A stretch of DNA of 5,724 nucleotides from an uncultured Dehalococcoidia bacterium (lineage in GTDB: Bacteria; Chloroflexota; Dehalococcoidia; Tepidiformales; Tepidiformaceae): positions 1-5,724 of the forward strand of contig CALFYR010000372.1 in NCBI GenBank assembly GCA_937954195.1, given 5' to 3'. Each line of letters starts with the position of its first letter. Position 1 is the stretch's first letter. Below, in pieces: positions 1 through 5,353 of this stretch. A model generated the notes under the pieces. That model was not told the DNA's origin, searched no databases, and saw nothing but the letters and a program-made list of their open reading frames with translations. Made by a program: the position numbers and the translations under genes.

Positions 1-738
1 GGTCATGAGAGCACCGTTGATACAGGCGGCGACATCCGAGGCGAGGAACAGTGCGAGGGCGGCGATATCTTCGGGTTCGAGCATGGCGGGGATGAGCGCC
101 TGGTAGGCGCCGAGGCGCGCCGCGCCTTCGCGGTTGATTCGGTCCTGCGGCATGGATTCCCCGATGTTCGTTTTCGTGCCGCCGGGAGCGATCGCGTTTG
201 TGCGCACGCCGTTCGGGGCATACATCCAGGCGGTGTTTTTCGTGAGACCGACGAGCGCGTGTTTGGCAGCCGTGTAGGCCGCTCCGGCAGCTCCACCGTG
301 AATCCCTCCGACCGACGCGATGTTCACGATGGATCCGCCGCCATGTTCGACCATCCTCGGGATCGCACGGCGCATCGTAAACATCGGGCCATCGAGGTTT
401 ATCGCGAACACCTTGCGCCATATGTCATCGGTGACTTCGGCTACGCCGGCCATGTAGTCCATCACGCCCGCGTTGTTGACCAGGATGTCTATCCGGCCAT
501 GGGTCGAAACCGCGAGGTCGATGAGAGCCTCTGCGGACGCGCGGTTGGATATGTCGCCCTGTGCTCCCGTGGCATCGCCGCCGCTCGCACGGAGTTCTTC
601 AACCGCGCCGTTGAGGCGATCAGCGTTCCAGTCGCCAAGGACGAGCTTCGCTCCTTCGGCCGCGAACCGGCGCGCCATGGCCAGCCCCATGCCCGAACCG
701 GCGCCAGTGATGACCGCTACCTTGCCGTTGAGTCGCAT
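1..738 (-). CDS. SDR-family NAD(P)-dependent oxidoreductase, C-terminus cut by window edge
   Basis: A classical short-chain dehydrogenase/reductase, which transfers hydride between NAD(P) and an alcohol/carbonyl substrate in the cytoplasm. The visible 246 codons run to base 1 without a stop; family members are usually about 250-260 residues, so only a short tail is missing. All hallmarks are present: the dinucleotide-binding TGAGSGMG at residues 11-18, NNAG at 88-91, and the catalytic tetrad Asn114, Ser142, Tyr155 and Lys159 (YTAAK). Asp36 at the end of the second beta strand suggests preference for NAD over NADP (family rule, inferred here). The ATG start at 738 is supported by AGGGGTG 5 nt upstream. 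It lies 81 nt downstream of the GMC oxidoreductase gene on the same strand, so a shared transcript and linked substrate oxidation are plausible. The substrate cannot be predicted. Confidence 0.95.
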   Translation of the reverse strand, partial: MRLNGKVAVITGAGSGMGLAMARRFAAEGAKLVLGDWNADRLNGAVEELRASGGDATGAQGDISNRASAEALIDLAVSTHGRIDILVNNAGVMDYMAGVAEVTDDIWRKVFAINLDGPMFTMRRAIPRMVEHGGGSIVNIASVGGIHGGAAGAAYTAAKHALVGLTKNTAWMYAPNGVRTNAIAPGGTKTNIGESMPQDRINREGAARLGAYQALIPAMLEPEDIAALALFLASDVAACINGALMT

Positions 739-743
739 GGATT

Positions 744-750
744 CACCCCT
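744..750 (-). promoter_or_regulatory. Ribosome binding site of the SDR gene
   Basis: Read on the minus strand this is AGGGGTG, 5 nt before the ATG at 738-736. It fixes the start of the SDR gene and shows that the gene has its own translation initiation signal rather than being coupled to the upstream GMC gene 81 nt away. Confidence 0.75.
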
Positions 751-819
751 TTTCGCGAGACCTTATCGCCACTGCGATGCGGGAGGGATGGCCAATGGTC
801 CCGATGGAGATGGCCCGGC

Positions 820-2355
820 CTACCCCGCCAGCATATCGGCGATTTTCTCGCCAATCATGATGGCGGTGAGGTTGGTGTTGGCGCGGATGAGGTCGGGCAT
901 GATGGAGGCATCGGCGACAATGAGCCCTTCGAGACCATGAACCCGGCCGTCCTGGGCGACCACCGCCAACGCATCGGAAGCCGGCCCCATCTTGCAGGTG
1001 CCTACGGGGTGTACGAGGTGTGTCACGTTCGCGCGGAGGTAGTCGCGGATGGCCTCGTCGCTCTGCACCTGGTCCGGCGTCGGTCGCGCGATGGCCATAG
1101 TGAGTTCGGCGAGGGGCGGTGAGGTCATGAGTCGGTAGGCGAGGCGGACGCCGTCGGCCATCTTCTCCATGTCCTGTTCTTCCGCAAGCAGGTTCAGGTC
1201 TATCTGCGGCTGGTCGGTGGGATCGGTGCTGCGCAGGGTAATGCGGCCCGTGGAGCGTGGCCGCTGCAGCGTGACGCAGAGCATGAAAAGGAATTCGATG
1301 CCGGGGATGGCCGCACGGAGCTGCGGAGTGCGGGCGCCTTCGTAGCTCCACATGTACATCTGCATGTCGTTCTCAACGTCACTGCCGGTGGAGGTGAACC
1401 GCAAGCCCATCTGTTGAAGTGGGTCGCCCGGGCGGATGGCCCCGGCGACGGGGAGGCCCATCAAGGTGACCGACGGGTGGTCCCGCAGGTTTGCGCCAAC
1501 GCCGGGGAGATCGCGGACGATGTCGATGCCGAGCGCAGTGAGCTCGGCCTTCGGCCCCACCCCGGAACGCAGCAGGATAGGTGGCGTGTGCAACGCGCCG
1601 GCGGAGAGGACGATGGTCCGGCCATAGACCTCCTGGCGGGTTTCGCCACTCCAGACGGCCAGGCCAACGGCTCGATTGCCTTCGAACAGCACCTTGTCGA
1701 CGTGGCAGCGGGCGCGGATTGTCAGGTTCAAGCGGGCGCGGGCGGGATCGAGGTATCCGGTGGCGGTGGAAACGCGGAAATTGCCGACACGATTCATCGC
1801 CCAGGGGCCCACGCCCGTTGTCCCGGGTACGTTGTGGTCGGCCTGCTCCGGGAAGCCGGCGCTCAGGCATGCCTGCTTGAAGGCGGCTTGCAGGGGAGCA
1901 AGCTCGTCGTCCTTCCAGCGGACGATTGGGATTGGGCCGCTCGTGCCATGGAGGTCGCCCCCGAAGTCCTGGTCGGCTTCGAGTTTGCGAAAGTAGGGCA
2001 GGCACTCCTTCCAGCCCCAGCGGTCGTTGCCAAGCGCGGCCCATTCATCGTAGTCCTCGGGTACGCCGCGGATGGCGACGATACCGTTCACCGCCGACGA
2101 CCCGCCCGTCACCTTGCCGCGTGGGTAGGAAACGGTGCGCCCGGGGACAGCTTCGCCCTGCCAGTGCCAGTCGTGCGCATCCAGCGAGGCGGTGATGCCA
2201 TCGGCCAGGTCGGAGGGAAGGGTGGCGGGATCGGGGTAGTCGGGCCCGGCTTCGAGGAGCAGGACGCTCGTTGCGGGGTCCTCGCTCAGGCGTGCGGCAA
2301 GGACTGCGCCAGCTGAGCCCGCGCCAACGACGATGTAGTCATAGGTGATGGGCAC
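820..2355 (-). CDS. GMC-family FAD-dependent oxidoreductase (choline/alcohol dehydrogenase-like)
   Basis: A 511-residue glucose-methanol-choline family flavoenzyme, expected to oxidise an alcohol to an aldehyde or ketone with FAD as cofactor. The N-terminal Rossmann motif is GAGSAG (residues 11-16), with Glu35 ending the second strand (LLLEAG) to bind the FAD ribose. The first GMC signature spans about 79-97 (PRGKVTGGSSAVNG), the second about 253-268 (GALHTPPILLRSGVGP). The C-terminal region has HPVGTCKMG with catalytic His449, and Asn493 exactly 44 residues later, the same spacing as His466/Asn510 of choline oxidase. Val89 stands where choline oxidase carries its FAD-linked His, so FAD is probably non-covalent (inferred). 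No signal peptide is seen. The start is GTG, with GAGGAG 7 nt upstream. It sits between the Cys-rich gene and the SDR gene on one strand. The exact substrate is unknown; BetA-type choline oxidation is not shown. Confidence 0.95.
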   Translation of the reverse strand: MPITYDYIVVGAGSAGAVLAARLSEDPATSVLLLEAGPDYPDPATLPSDLADGITASLDAHDWHWQGEAVPGRTVSYPRGKVTGGSSAVNGIVAIRGVPEDYDEWAALGNDRWGWKECLPYFRKLEADQDFGGDLHGTSGPIPIVRWKDDELAPLQAAFKQACLSAGFPEQADHNVPGTTGVGPWAMNRVGNFRVSTATGYLDPARARLNLTIRARCHVDKVLFEGNRAVGLAVWSGETRQEVYGRTIVLSAGALHTPPILLRSGVGPKAELTALGIDIVRDLPGVGANLRDHPSVTLMGLPVAGAIRPGDPLQQMGLRFTSTGSDVENDMQMYMWSYEGARTPQLRAAIPGIEFLFMLCVTLQRPRSTGRITLRSTDPTDQPQIDLNLLAEEQDMEKMADGVRLAYRLMTSPPLAELTMAIARPTPDQVQSDEAIRDYLRANVTHLVHPVGTCKMGPASDALAVVAQDGRVHGLEGLIVADASIMPDLIRANTNLTAIMIGEKIADMLAG

Positions 2356-2362
2356 GGACGCA

Positions 2363-2368
2363 CTCCTC
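2363..2368 (-). promoter_or_regulatory. Ribosome binding site deciding the GTG start of the GMC gene
   Basis: Minus-strand GAGGAG lies 7 nt before the GTG at 2355-2353. The next residues lead straight into the FAD-binding strand (DYIVVGAG), as expected for this family, so the GTG start is well supported. The site overlaps the CCTCGCGAGG palindrome at 2365-2374. Confidence 0.7.
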
Positions 2369-2374
2369 GCGAGG
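2365..2374. repeat. 10-bp perfect palindrome overlapping the GMC gene leader
   Basis: CCTCGCGAGG reads the same on both strands. It falls between a possible -10 element (2383-2388) and the GMC start codon, and covers part of the ribosome binding site. It could be a small operator half-turn or a weak RNA hairpin (3 bp stem, 4-nt loop), but a 10-bp palindrome of this composition can also occur by chance in GC-rich DNA. Confidence 0.3.
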
Positions 2375-2382
2375 TGGGCGCG

Positions 2383-2388
2383 ATTCTA
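2383..2388 (-). promoter_or_regulatory. Possible -10 element upstream of the GMC gene
   Basis: The minus strand reads TAGAAT, five of six bases matching the sigma-70 type -10 hexamer, in an otherwise GC-rich stretch. Transcription starting about 7 nt downstream would give a leader of roughly 20 nt containing the GAGGAG ribosome binding site. The best -35 candidate, TTCCCG at an 18-nt spacing, is poor. If real, it would let the GMC and SDR genes be expressed apart from the Cys-rich gene. Confidence 0.3.
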
Positions 2389-2400
2389 CGCGTGTGGAGG

Positions 2401-2691
2401 CTATGCCGGGAACGCCCAGGCAACCTCCACGGGTGCTCCGGCCAGCGAGACGGTCGTCGCGCCGCGGGTGTACTCCGGTTCGCGCTTCTTGGTCGCCTTG
2501 CGCTCAGCGAGATAGGCATCCAGCGCGGCGGACGCGCCGGCGCCGACGAAGTGGACTTTGCCGCAGCAGCAATGTTCGTGGCCTGGACCACTGGCACCGG
2601 GTGCGGCGGTGGGCACACAGGGGCAGCCACAGGTGTAGGTGATTCCCTCGCCGGCATCGGACGCGATCACACGGAAGTCGGGTTCTGGCAT
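2401..2691 (-). CDS. Small Cys/His-rich putative metal-binding protein, unknown function
   Basis: A 96-residue protein whose family I do not recognise. Its N-terminal half holds six Cys and three His in 27 residues: CGCPC at 21-25, then a Gly/Pro/Ala-rich linker, then HEHCCCGKVH at 38-47. This density suggests binding of a metal such as Zn or Cu, or an Fe-S cluster (inference). A short basic helix-like stretch follows (about 55-70, ending in RKATKKRE), and a hydrophobic C-terminal tail (about 79-94) resembles beta strands. There is no signal peptide or membrane helix. The ATG at 2691 is chosen because GGAGG lies 8 nt upstream; a longer reading from 2769 would add 26 unlikely residues and run into the divergent gene. 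It is the first gene of the minus-strand block, 45 nt before the GMC oxidoreductase. A metal carrier or regulatory role is possible but unproven. Confidence 0.75.
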   Translation of the reverse strand: MPEPDFRVIASDAGEGITYTCGCPCVPTAAPGASGPGHEHCCCGKVHFVGAGASAALDAYLAERKATKKREPEYTRGATTVSLAGAPVEVAWAFPA

Positions 2692-2762
2692 AGGATGGGC
2701 CTCCGGCTGGTGTTGAATGCTCAGGCTAGCCGGGTTGCGCCGCTTGCGCACGGGAGGCCCCG
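2692..2762. promoter_or_regulatory. Divergent intergenic region between the two gene blocks
   Basis: These 71 bp separate the Cys-rich gene (minus) from the acetyltransferase gene (plus), so promoters for both blocks should lie here or nearby. I see the two ribosome binding sites (minus GGAGG at 2700-2704, plus GGGAGG at 2752-2757), but no convincing -35/-10 pair on either strand. The placement is from gene layout, not from a recognised motif. Confidence 0.4.
2700..2704 (-). promoter_or_regulatory. Ribosome binding site deciding the start of the Cys-rich gene
   Basis: Minus-strand GGAGG lies 8 nt before the ATG at 2691-2689. It selects this internal ATG over the start at 2769, which would overlap the beginning of the oppositely oriented acetyltransferase gene. 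Confidence 0.65.
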
Positions 2763-3209
2763 ATGGCACTGGATTACTCGCTTCGGCCGGCGAGCAAGGA
2801 CGAAACCGAGGCGCTGTATGCGATCCATCGCGCCGCGATGGAGGACTACGTCGCGCAGACGTGGGGCAGCTGGGACGACGCGTGGCAGCGTGAGTACTTC
2901 ACGAGCCACTGGCCCGATGTGCGCCTGGCGATTGAGGCATCGGGTGAGCTTGCGGGATTCGTCGACCTGGACGAACAGGGCGAAACCATCCACATCGGGA
3001 ACATCGAACTTCGCCCGGCCTCACAGCGGAACGGGATCGGTTCGGCAATCCTGAAGGCGGTGCAGCAGCGGGCGGAAATCAAATCCGTGCCGGTGACATT
3101 GCAGGTGTTGAAGGTGAACCCGGCCCGGGCGCTGTACGAGCGGCTCGGGTTCGAACACACTGGCGAGACTGAAACCCACCACCAGATGGCCTGGAGGCCG
3201 AACCAATGA
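2763..3209 (+). CDS. GNAT-family N-acetyltransferase
   Basis: A 148-residue single-domain GNAT protein, which transfers an acetyl group from acetyl-CoA to an amine of a small molecule or protein in the cytoplasm. The start of the fold is seen in the beta strand YSLRPAS and the helix at 13-31. Motif A, which binds the pyrophosphate of CoA, is QRNGIG at 88-93 following the strand IELRP. Motif B is NPARALYERLGF at 119-130, with Asn119 and the usual general-acid Tyr125. Length is typical. The ATG at 2763 has GGGAGG 5 nt upstream. Its stop overlaps the start of the next gene by 4 nt (ATGA at 3206-3209), so the two are probably translationally coupled. The acceptor substrate cannot be told from sequence; the aromatic-rich helix region around 29-50 is where substrate specificity would lie. 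Confidence 0.92.
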   Translation: MALDYSLRPASKDETEALYAIHRAAMEDYVAQTWGSWDDAWQREYFTSHWPDVRLAIEASGELAGFVDLDEQGETIHIGNIELRPASQRNGIGSAILKAVQQRAEIKSVPVTLQVLKVNPARALYERLGFEHTGETETHHQMAWRPNQ

Positions 3210-4030
3210 CTGCGACCGTTGCTGAACGCCGGCTGACGGCATTCCTCGATGGGGAAGATAGCCCCACGATTTCCAACCCCATTCACTCGACCGAGGTTGC
3301 CGCGCAGTACGGGTATCGCGGGGCACTCGTGGGCGGCGTCACCGTGTATGGCTGGCTCACGCCGGTCATTGTGGAGGCGCTGGGCGAGCGCTGGCTGAGC
3401 GATGGCTGGGCGGATGTTCGGTTCAGGCGGCCTGTCTTCCCGGGCGATGAGTTAACGGCACGGGCCGAGCTGCGGGGGGACGCCCTGGCTACCGTGGCGA
3501 TGGTCAACGATGACGGCGCGAACGCCATCGAGGGCGAGGCCGGTGTGGGCGAGGCGCCATGGCTCGGGGAGCTCACCCTGCCCGTGCGCAGGCTGGCTGA
3601 GGAGGCGGAGGACGCCCTGCCGCCGCTCACACTTGATTCGGCCCCGGTGGGGCAGGACCTTCGGCCGATGCCAGTGTTCTGGTCGTTGCAGGACGCACAG
3701 GCGTGGGCGACGGACAAACAGCGGGACACGTCTGCGCGCTGGACAGGCCCGGACGCGATCGCGCACCCGAGCTGGCTGGCCGCGCGCATGACGCCGCTGA
3801 TCCACCATTCGTACAACTACGGGCCGGCCATTCACACGCGGACGCAGGTGCAGCACATGGCTGCCGCCAGGGTGGGCCAGCTGTTTACCGTGGCGGGCCA
3901 CTTCCTGAAGGCGTACGAGGAAAAAGGGCACCACGTCGCGGTGGTCGATGGCGTGATCCTCGACGAGGGGAACACGGAGGTGGCGCGCATCCGTCACACC
4001 ACCATCTTCCGCATTCGCCCGCCGAAGTAA
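3206..4030 (+). CDS. MaoC-like double-hotdog protein (acyl-CoA dehydratase-related)
   Basis: A 274-residue protein that looks like two hotdog folds in tandem, the layout of MaoC/hydratase-2 relatives acting on acyl-CoA thioesters. The first half has NPIH (24-27), the following helix with GYRGALVGG (36-44), and the strand RFRRPVFPGDELTARAEL near 73-90, all typical of the catalytic half. The second half (about 155-274) has the pattern of a degenerate substrate-binding hotdog, with RVGQLFTVAGHFLKAYEEKG and later strands ending in TTIFRIRP. In canonical hydratase 2 the motif is Asp-x-Asn-Pro-x-His; here Ile22 replaces that Asp, so normal 2-enoyl-CoA hydration is doubtful. Start ATG at 3206 has GGAGG 8 nt upstream and overlaps the acetyltransferase stop. 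The methyltransferase gene follows after 3 nt. A thioesterase-like or other acyl-binding role is an alternative. Confidence 0.8.
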   Translation: MTATVAERRLTAFLDGEDSPTISNPIHSTEVAAQYGYRGALVGGVTVYGWLTPVIVEALGERWLSDGWADVRFRRPVFPGDELTARAELRGDALATVAMVNDDGANAIEGEAGVGEAPWLGELTLPVRRLAEEAEDALPPLTLDSAPVGQDLRPMPVFWSLQDAQAWATDKQRDTSARWTGPDAIAHPSWLAARMTPLIHHSYNYGPAIHTRTQVQHMAAARVGQLFTVAGHFLKAYEEKGHHVAVVDGVILDEGNTEVARIRHTTIFRIRPPK

Positions 4031-4033
4031 GCG

Positions 4034-4699
4034 GTGCGCACGTTCATCCGGCTCAAGAACCGGCCCGTAGGGCGGCTGCCGGACCACCTGCACCCGCACG
4101 ATGTGCGCTATGCGGACGAGCTCGTTGCGGAGTTCCTGCGGGAGTACACGAAGCCGGGAGACCTGGTCCTGGACCCATTCGCGGGTTTCGGCACGACGCT
4201 GATCGTCGCCGAGACGATGGGGCGGAGGGCGCTTGGCATCGAGTTCGACAAGGCCCGCGCGGACTACATCCGGACGAGACTCCGTGATCAGTCGGCGGTG
4301 ATCCACGGCGATTCACGCCAGTTGAGTGCATTGGGACTGCCGCGGGCGGACTTCCTGATGACGTCGCCGCCATTTATGGGGCGCGGCGACGCGGAGGACC
4401 CGCTGCAATCGTATTCGGTTCCCGGTCGGGGATACGAGGCATACCTGGAAGGGATCGGGGCGATCGCGGCGCAGCTTCCGGCGGTCCTCAAACCTGGTGC
4501 GGCCGCTGTCTTCGAGGTTTCGAACCTAAAACGGCCAGCCGGAGTCACGACACTGGCCTGGGATATGGCTGCGGTGCTCTCGCGGCACCTGCGGTTCGAG
4601 GGCGAGACGATCATCGGATGGGACCACTACGGCTACGGGTACGACCACAGCTACTGCCTGGTGTACCGGAACGGGCCGGCGCCGGAAAAGCCGGGGTAG
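4034..4699 (+). CDS. Small SAM-dependent methyltransferase, DNA N4/N6 or TRM11-like type
   Basis: A 221-residue Rossmann methyltransferase with features of amino-group (exocyclic N) nucleic-acid methylases. The SAM-binding motif I is LDPFAGFGTT (46-55), preceded by PGD, as in DPFxGSGTT enzymes. An acidic residue follows the second strand (GIEFD, Glu70), and Asp93 lies in HGDS. The catalytic motif IV is TSPPF (110-114), the form seen in N4-cytosine-type methylases. The order is motif I before IV, and only about 107 residues follow TSPPF, leaving little room for a target-recognition domain. It could modify DNA, tRNA or another N-containing target. There is no restriction enzyme beside it. The GTG start at 4034 is 3 nt after the hotdog stop and has no strong ribosome binding site, which suggests coupling to upstream translation. 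Product assignment beyond the methyltransferase fold is uncertain. Confidence 0.88.
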   Translation: MRTFIRLKNRPVGRLPDHLHPHDVRYADELVAEFLREYTKPGDLVLDPFAGFGTTLIVAETMGRRALGIEFDKARADYIRTRLRDQSAVIHGDSRQLSALGLPRADFLMTSPPFMGRGDAEDPLQSYSVPGRGYEAYLEGIGAIAAQLPAVLKPGAAAVFEVSNLKRPAGVTTLAWDMAAVLSRHLRFEGETIIGWDHYGYGYDHSYCLVYRNGPAPEKPG

Positions 4700-4709
4700 C
4701 GGGCATTTG

Positions 4710-4715
4710 TAGACT
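4710..4715 (+). promoter_or_regulatory. Candidate -10 element for a leaderless DUF421 transcript
   Basis: TAGACT fits the TANNNT pattern of a -10 hexamer and ends 6 nt before the ATG at 4722. That spacing would put the transcription start at or next to the A of the start codon. No ribosome binding site is seen within 15 nt of the ATG, which fits leaderless translation. No good -35 hexamer is visible. Confidence 0.4.
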
Positions 4716-4721
4716 GATCCT

Positions 4722-5300
4722 ATGGGCGATCAGATGTTCTTCAACGGTTCGGAGCCCCTGGTCCGGACCGTCGTGGTCGGAGTCTTCGCGTACGCGGCGC
4801 TGGTGTTCATGCTTCGCGTCTCGGGGAAGCGGACGCTTTCAAAACTGAACGCGTTCGACCTGGTGGTTACGGTGGCGCTGGGTTCCACGCTGGCGTCGAT
4901 CCTGACATCGAGCAATGTGGCGCTGGCGCAGGGGACGCTCGCCTTCTTCGTGCTCATCGGGCTGCAGTACCTGCTAGCATACCTCTCGACACGGCAAACG
5001 CCGTTCTCGGGCCGAGTACAGGGTCTCGTAAAAAGCGAACCGACTCTCCTGGTATTTCGCGGCCGAATCCTTGCGGAAGCACTGAGGCGCGAACGGCTCA
5101 CCGAGAGCGAGGTGCTGGCCGCCATCCGGAGCCAGGGACACGGCGATTCCACGGAAGTCGACGCTGTCGTGCTCGAAACCGACGGCACGATCTCGGTTGT
5201 CACGGCCAGAGAGCGGGGCAGCGCTATCGCCCTGGCGACGGTCGACGGGTATCCCGACCAGGGCGAGAAGCAGCCGCGAGAAAATTTCCAACGCGAGTGA
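4722..5300 (+). CDS. DUF421/YetF-family membrane protein
   Basis: A 192-residue integral membrane protein of the DUF421 (YetF, YrbG-like) family, whose biochemical role is not established. The N-terminal part has three predicted membrane helices at about 13-31, 45-63 and 67-88, with the family signatures RVSGKRTLSKLNAFDL (32-47) and VTVALGSTLAS (49-59) around the first loop and second helix. The C-terminal cytoplasmic-type domain (about 98-175) carries EPTLLVFRGRIL (106-117), a helix with LTESEVLAAIRSQG (126-139) and VVLETDGTISVV (149-160), all typical of the family. The length is somewhat short of the roughly 230 residues of YetF, mostly at the C-terminus. The ATG at 4722 follows the methyltransferase stop by 22 nt but lacks a ribosome binding site; a -10-like TAGACT just upstream points to its own leaderless transcript. 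Confidence 0.93.
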   Translation: MGDQMFFNGSEPLVRTVVVGVFAYAALVFMLRVSGKRTLSKLNAFDLVVTVALGSTLASILTSSNVALAQGTLAFFVLIGLQYLLAYLSTRQTPFSGRVQGLVKSEPTLLVFRGRILAEALRRERLTESEVLAAIRSQGHGDSTEVDAVVLETDGTISVVTARERGSAIALATVDGYPDQGEKQPRENFQRE

Positions 5301-5342
5301 TCTGCGGCCGGGGTTGCCACGAATAACCTCCGACTCACCTTG

Positions 5343-5348
5343 AGGAGG
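5343..5348 (+). promoter_or_regulatory. Strong ribosome binding site deciding the GTG start of the DUF4331 gene
   Basis: AGGAGG, a full match to the anti-Shine-Dalgarno core, lies 5 nt before the GTG at 5354. It places the start at the head of a good signal peptide and implies high translation of the exported product. Confidence 0.8.
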
Positions 5349-5353
5349 AGCTC

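Noticed and set aside
739..819. Possible terminator between the GMC and SDR genes
   Set aside because: No GC-rich stem followed by a T-run is visible on the minus strand, so the two genes are left as possibly co-transcribed.
259..1122. 287-codon open frame on the plus strand opposite the SDR and GMC genes
   Set aside because: It lies antisense to two genes with intact family motifs, its translation has no recognisable domain, and long antisense frames are expected in GC-rich DNA.
743..1351. 202-codon open frame on the minus strand in another frame of the GMC gene
   Set aside because: It is a same-strand frame shadow rich in Arg, His and Pro; the overlapping GMC frame carries the catalytic His and Asn.
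1414..2316. 300-codon open frame on the plus strand inside the GMC gene
   Set aside because: It is fully antisense to the FAD-binding and signature regions of the GMC oxidoreductase, has no ribosome binding site, and gives a low-complexity Gly/Val/Asp-rich product.
2692..2769. 26-residue N-terminal extension of the Cys-rich protein from a start at 2769
   Set aside because: It would overlap the acetyltransferase start, has no good ribosome binding site, and the ATG at 2691 has GGAGG at proper spacing.
3452..4306. 284-codon open frame on the minus strand opposite the hotdog and methyltransferase genes
   Set aside because: It spans two well-supported plus-strand genes and their junction, and its Arg/His/Val-rich translation resembles no protein family.
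5301..5353. Possible promoter before the DUF4331 gene (TTGCCA at 5314-5319)
   Set aside because: The -35-like hexamer has no -10-like partner at 16-18 nt, so no call was made.
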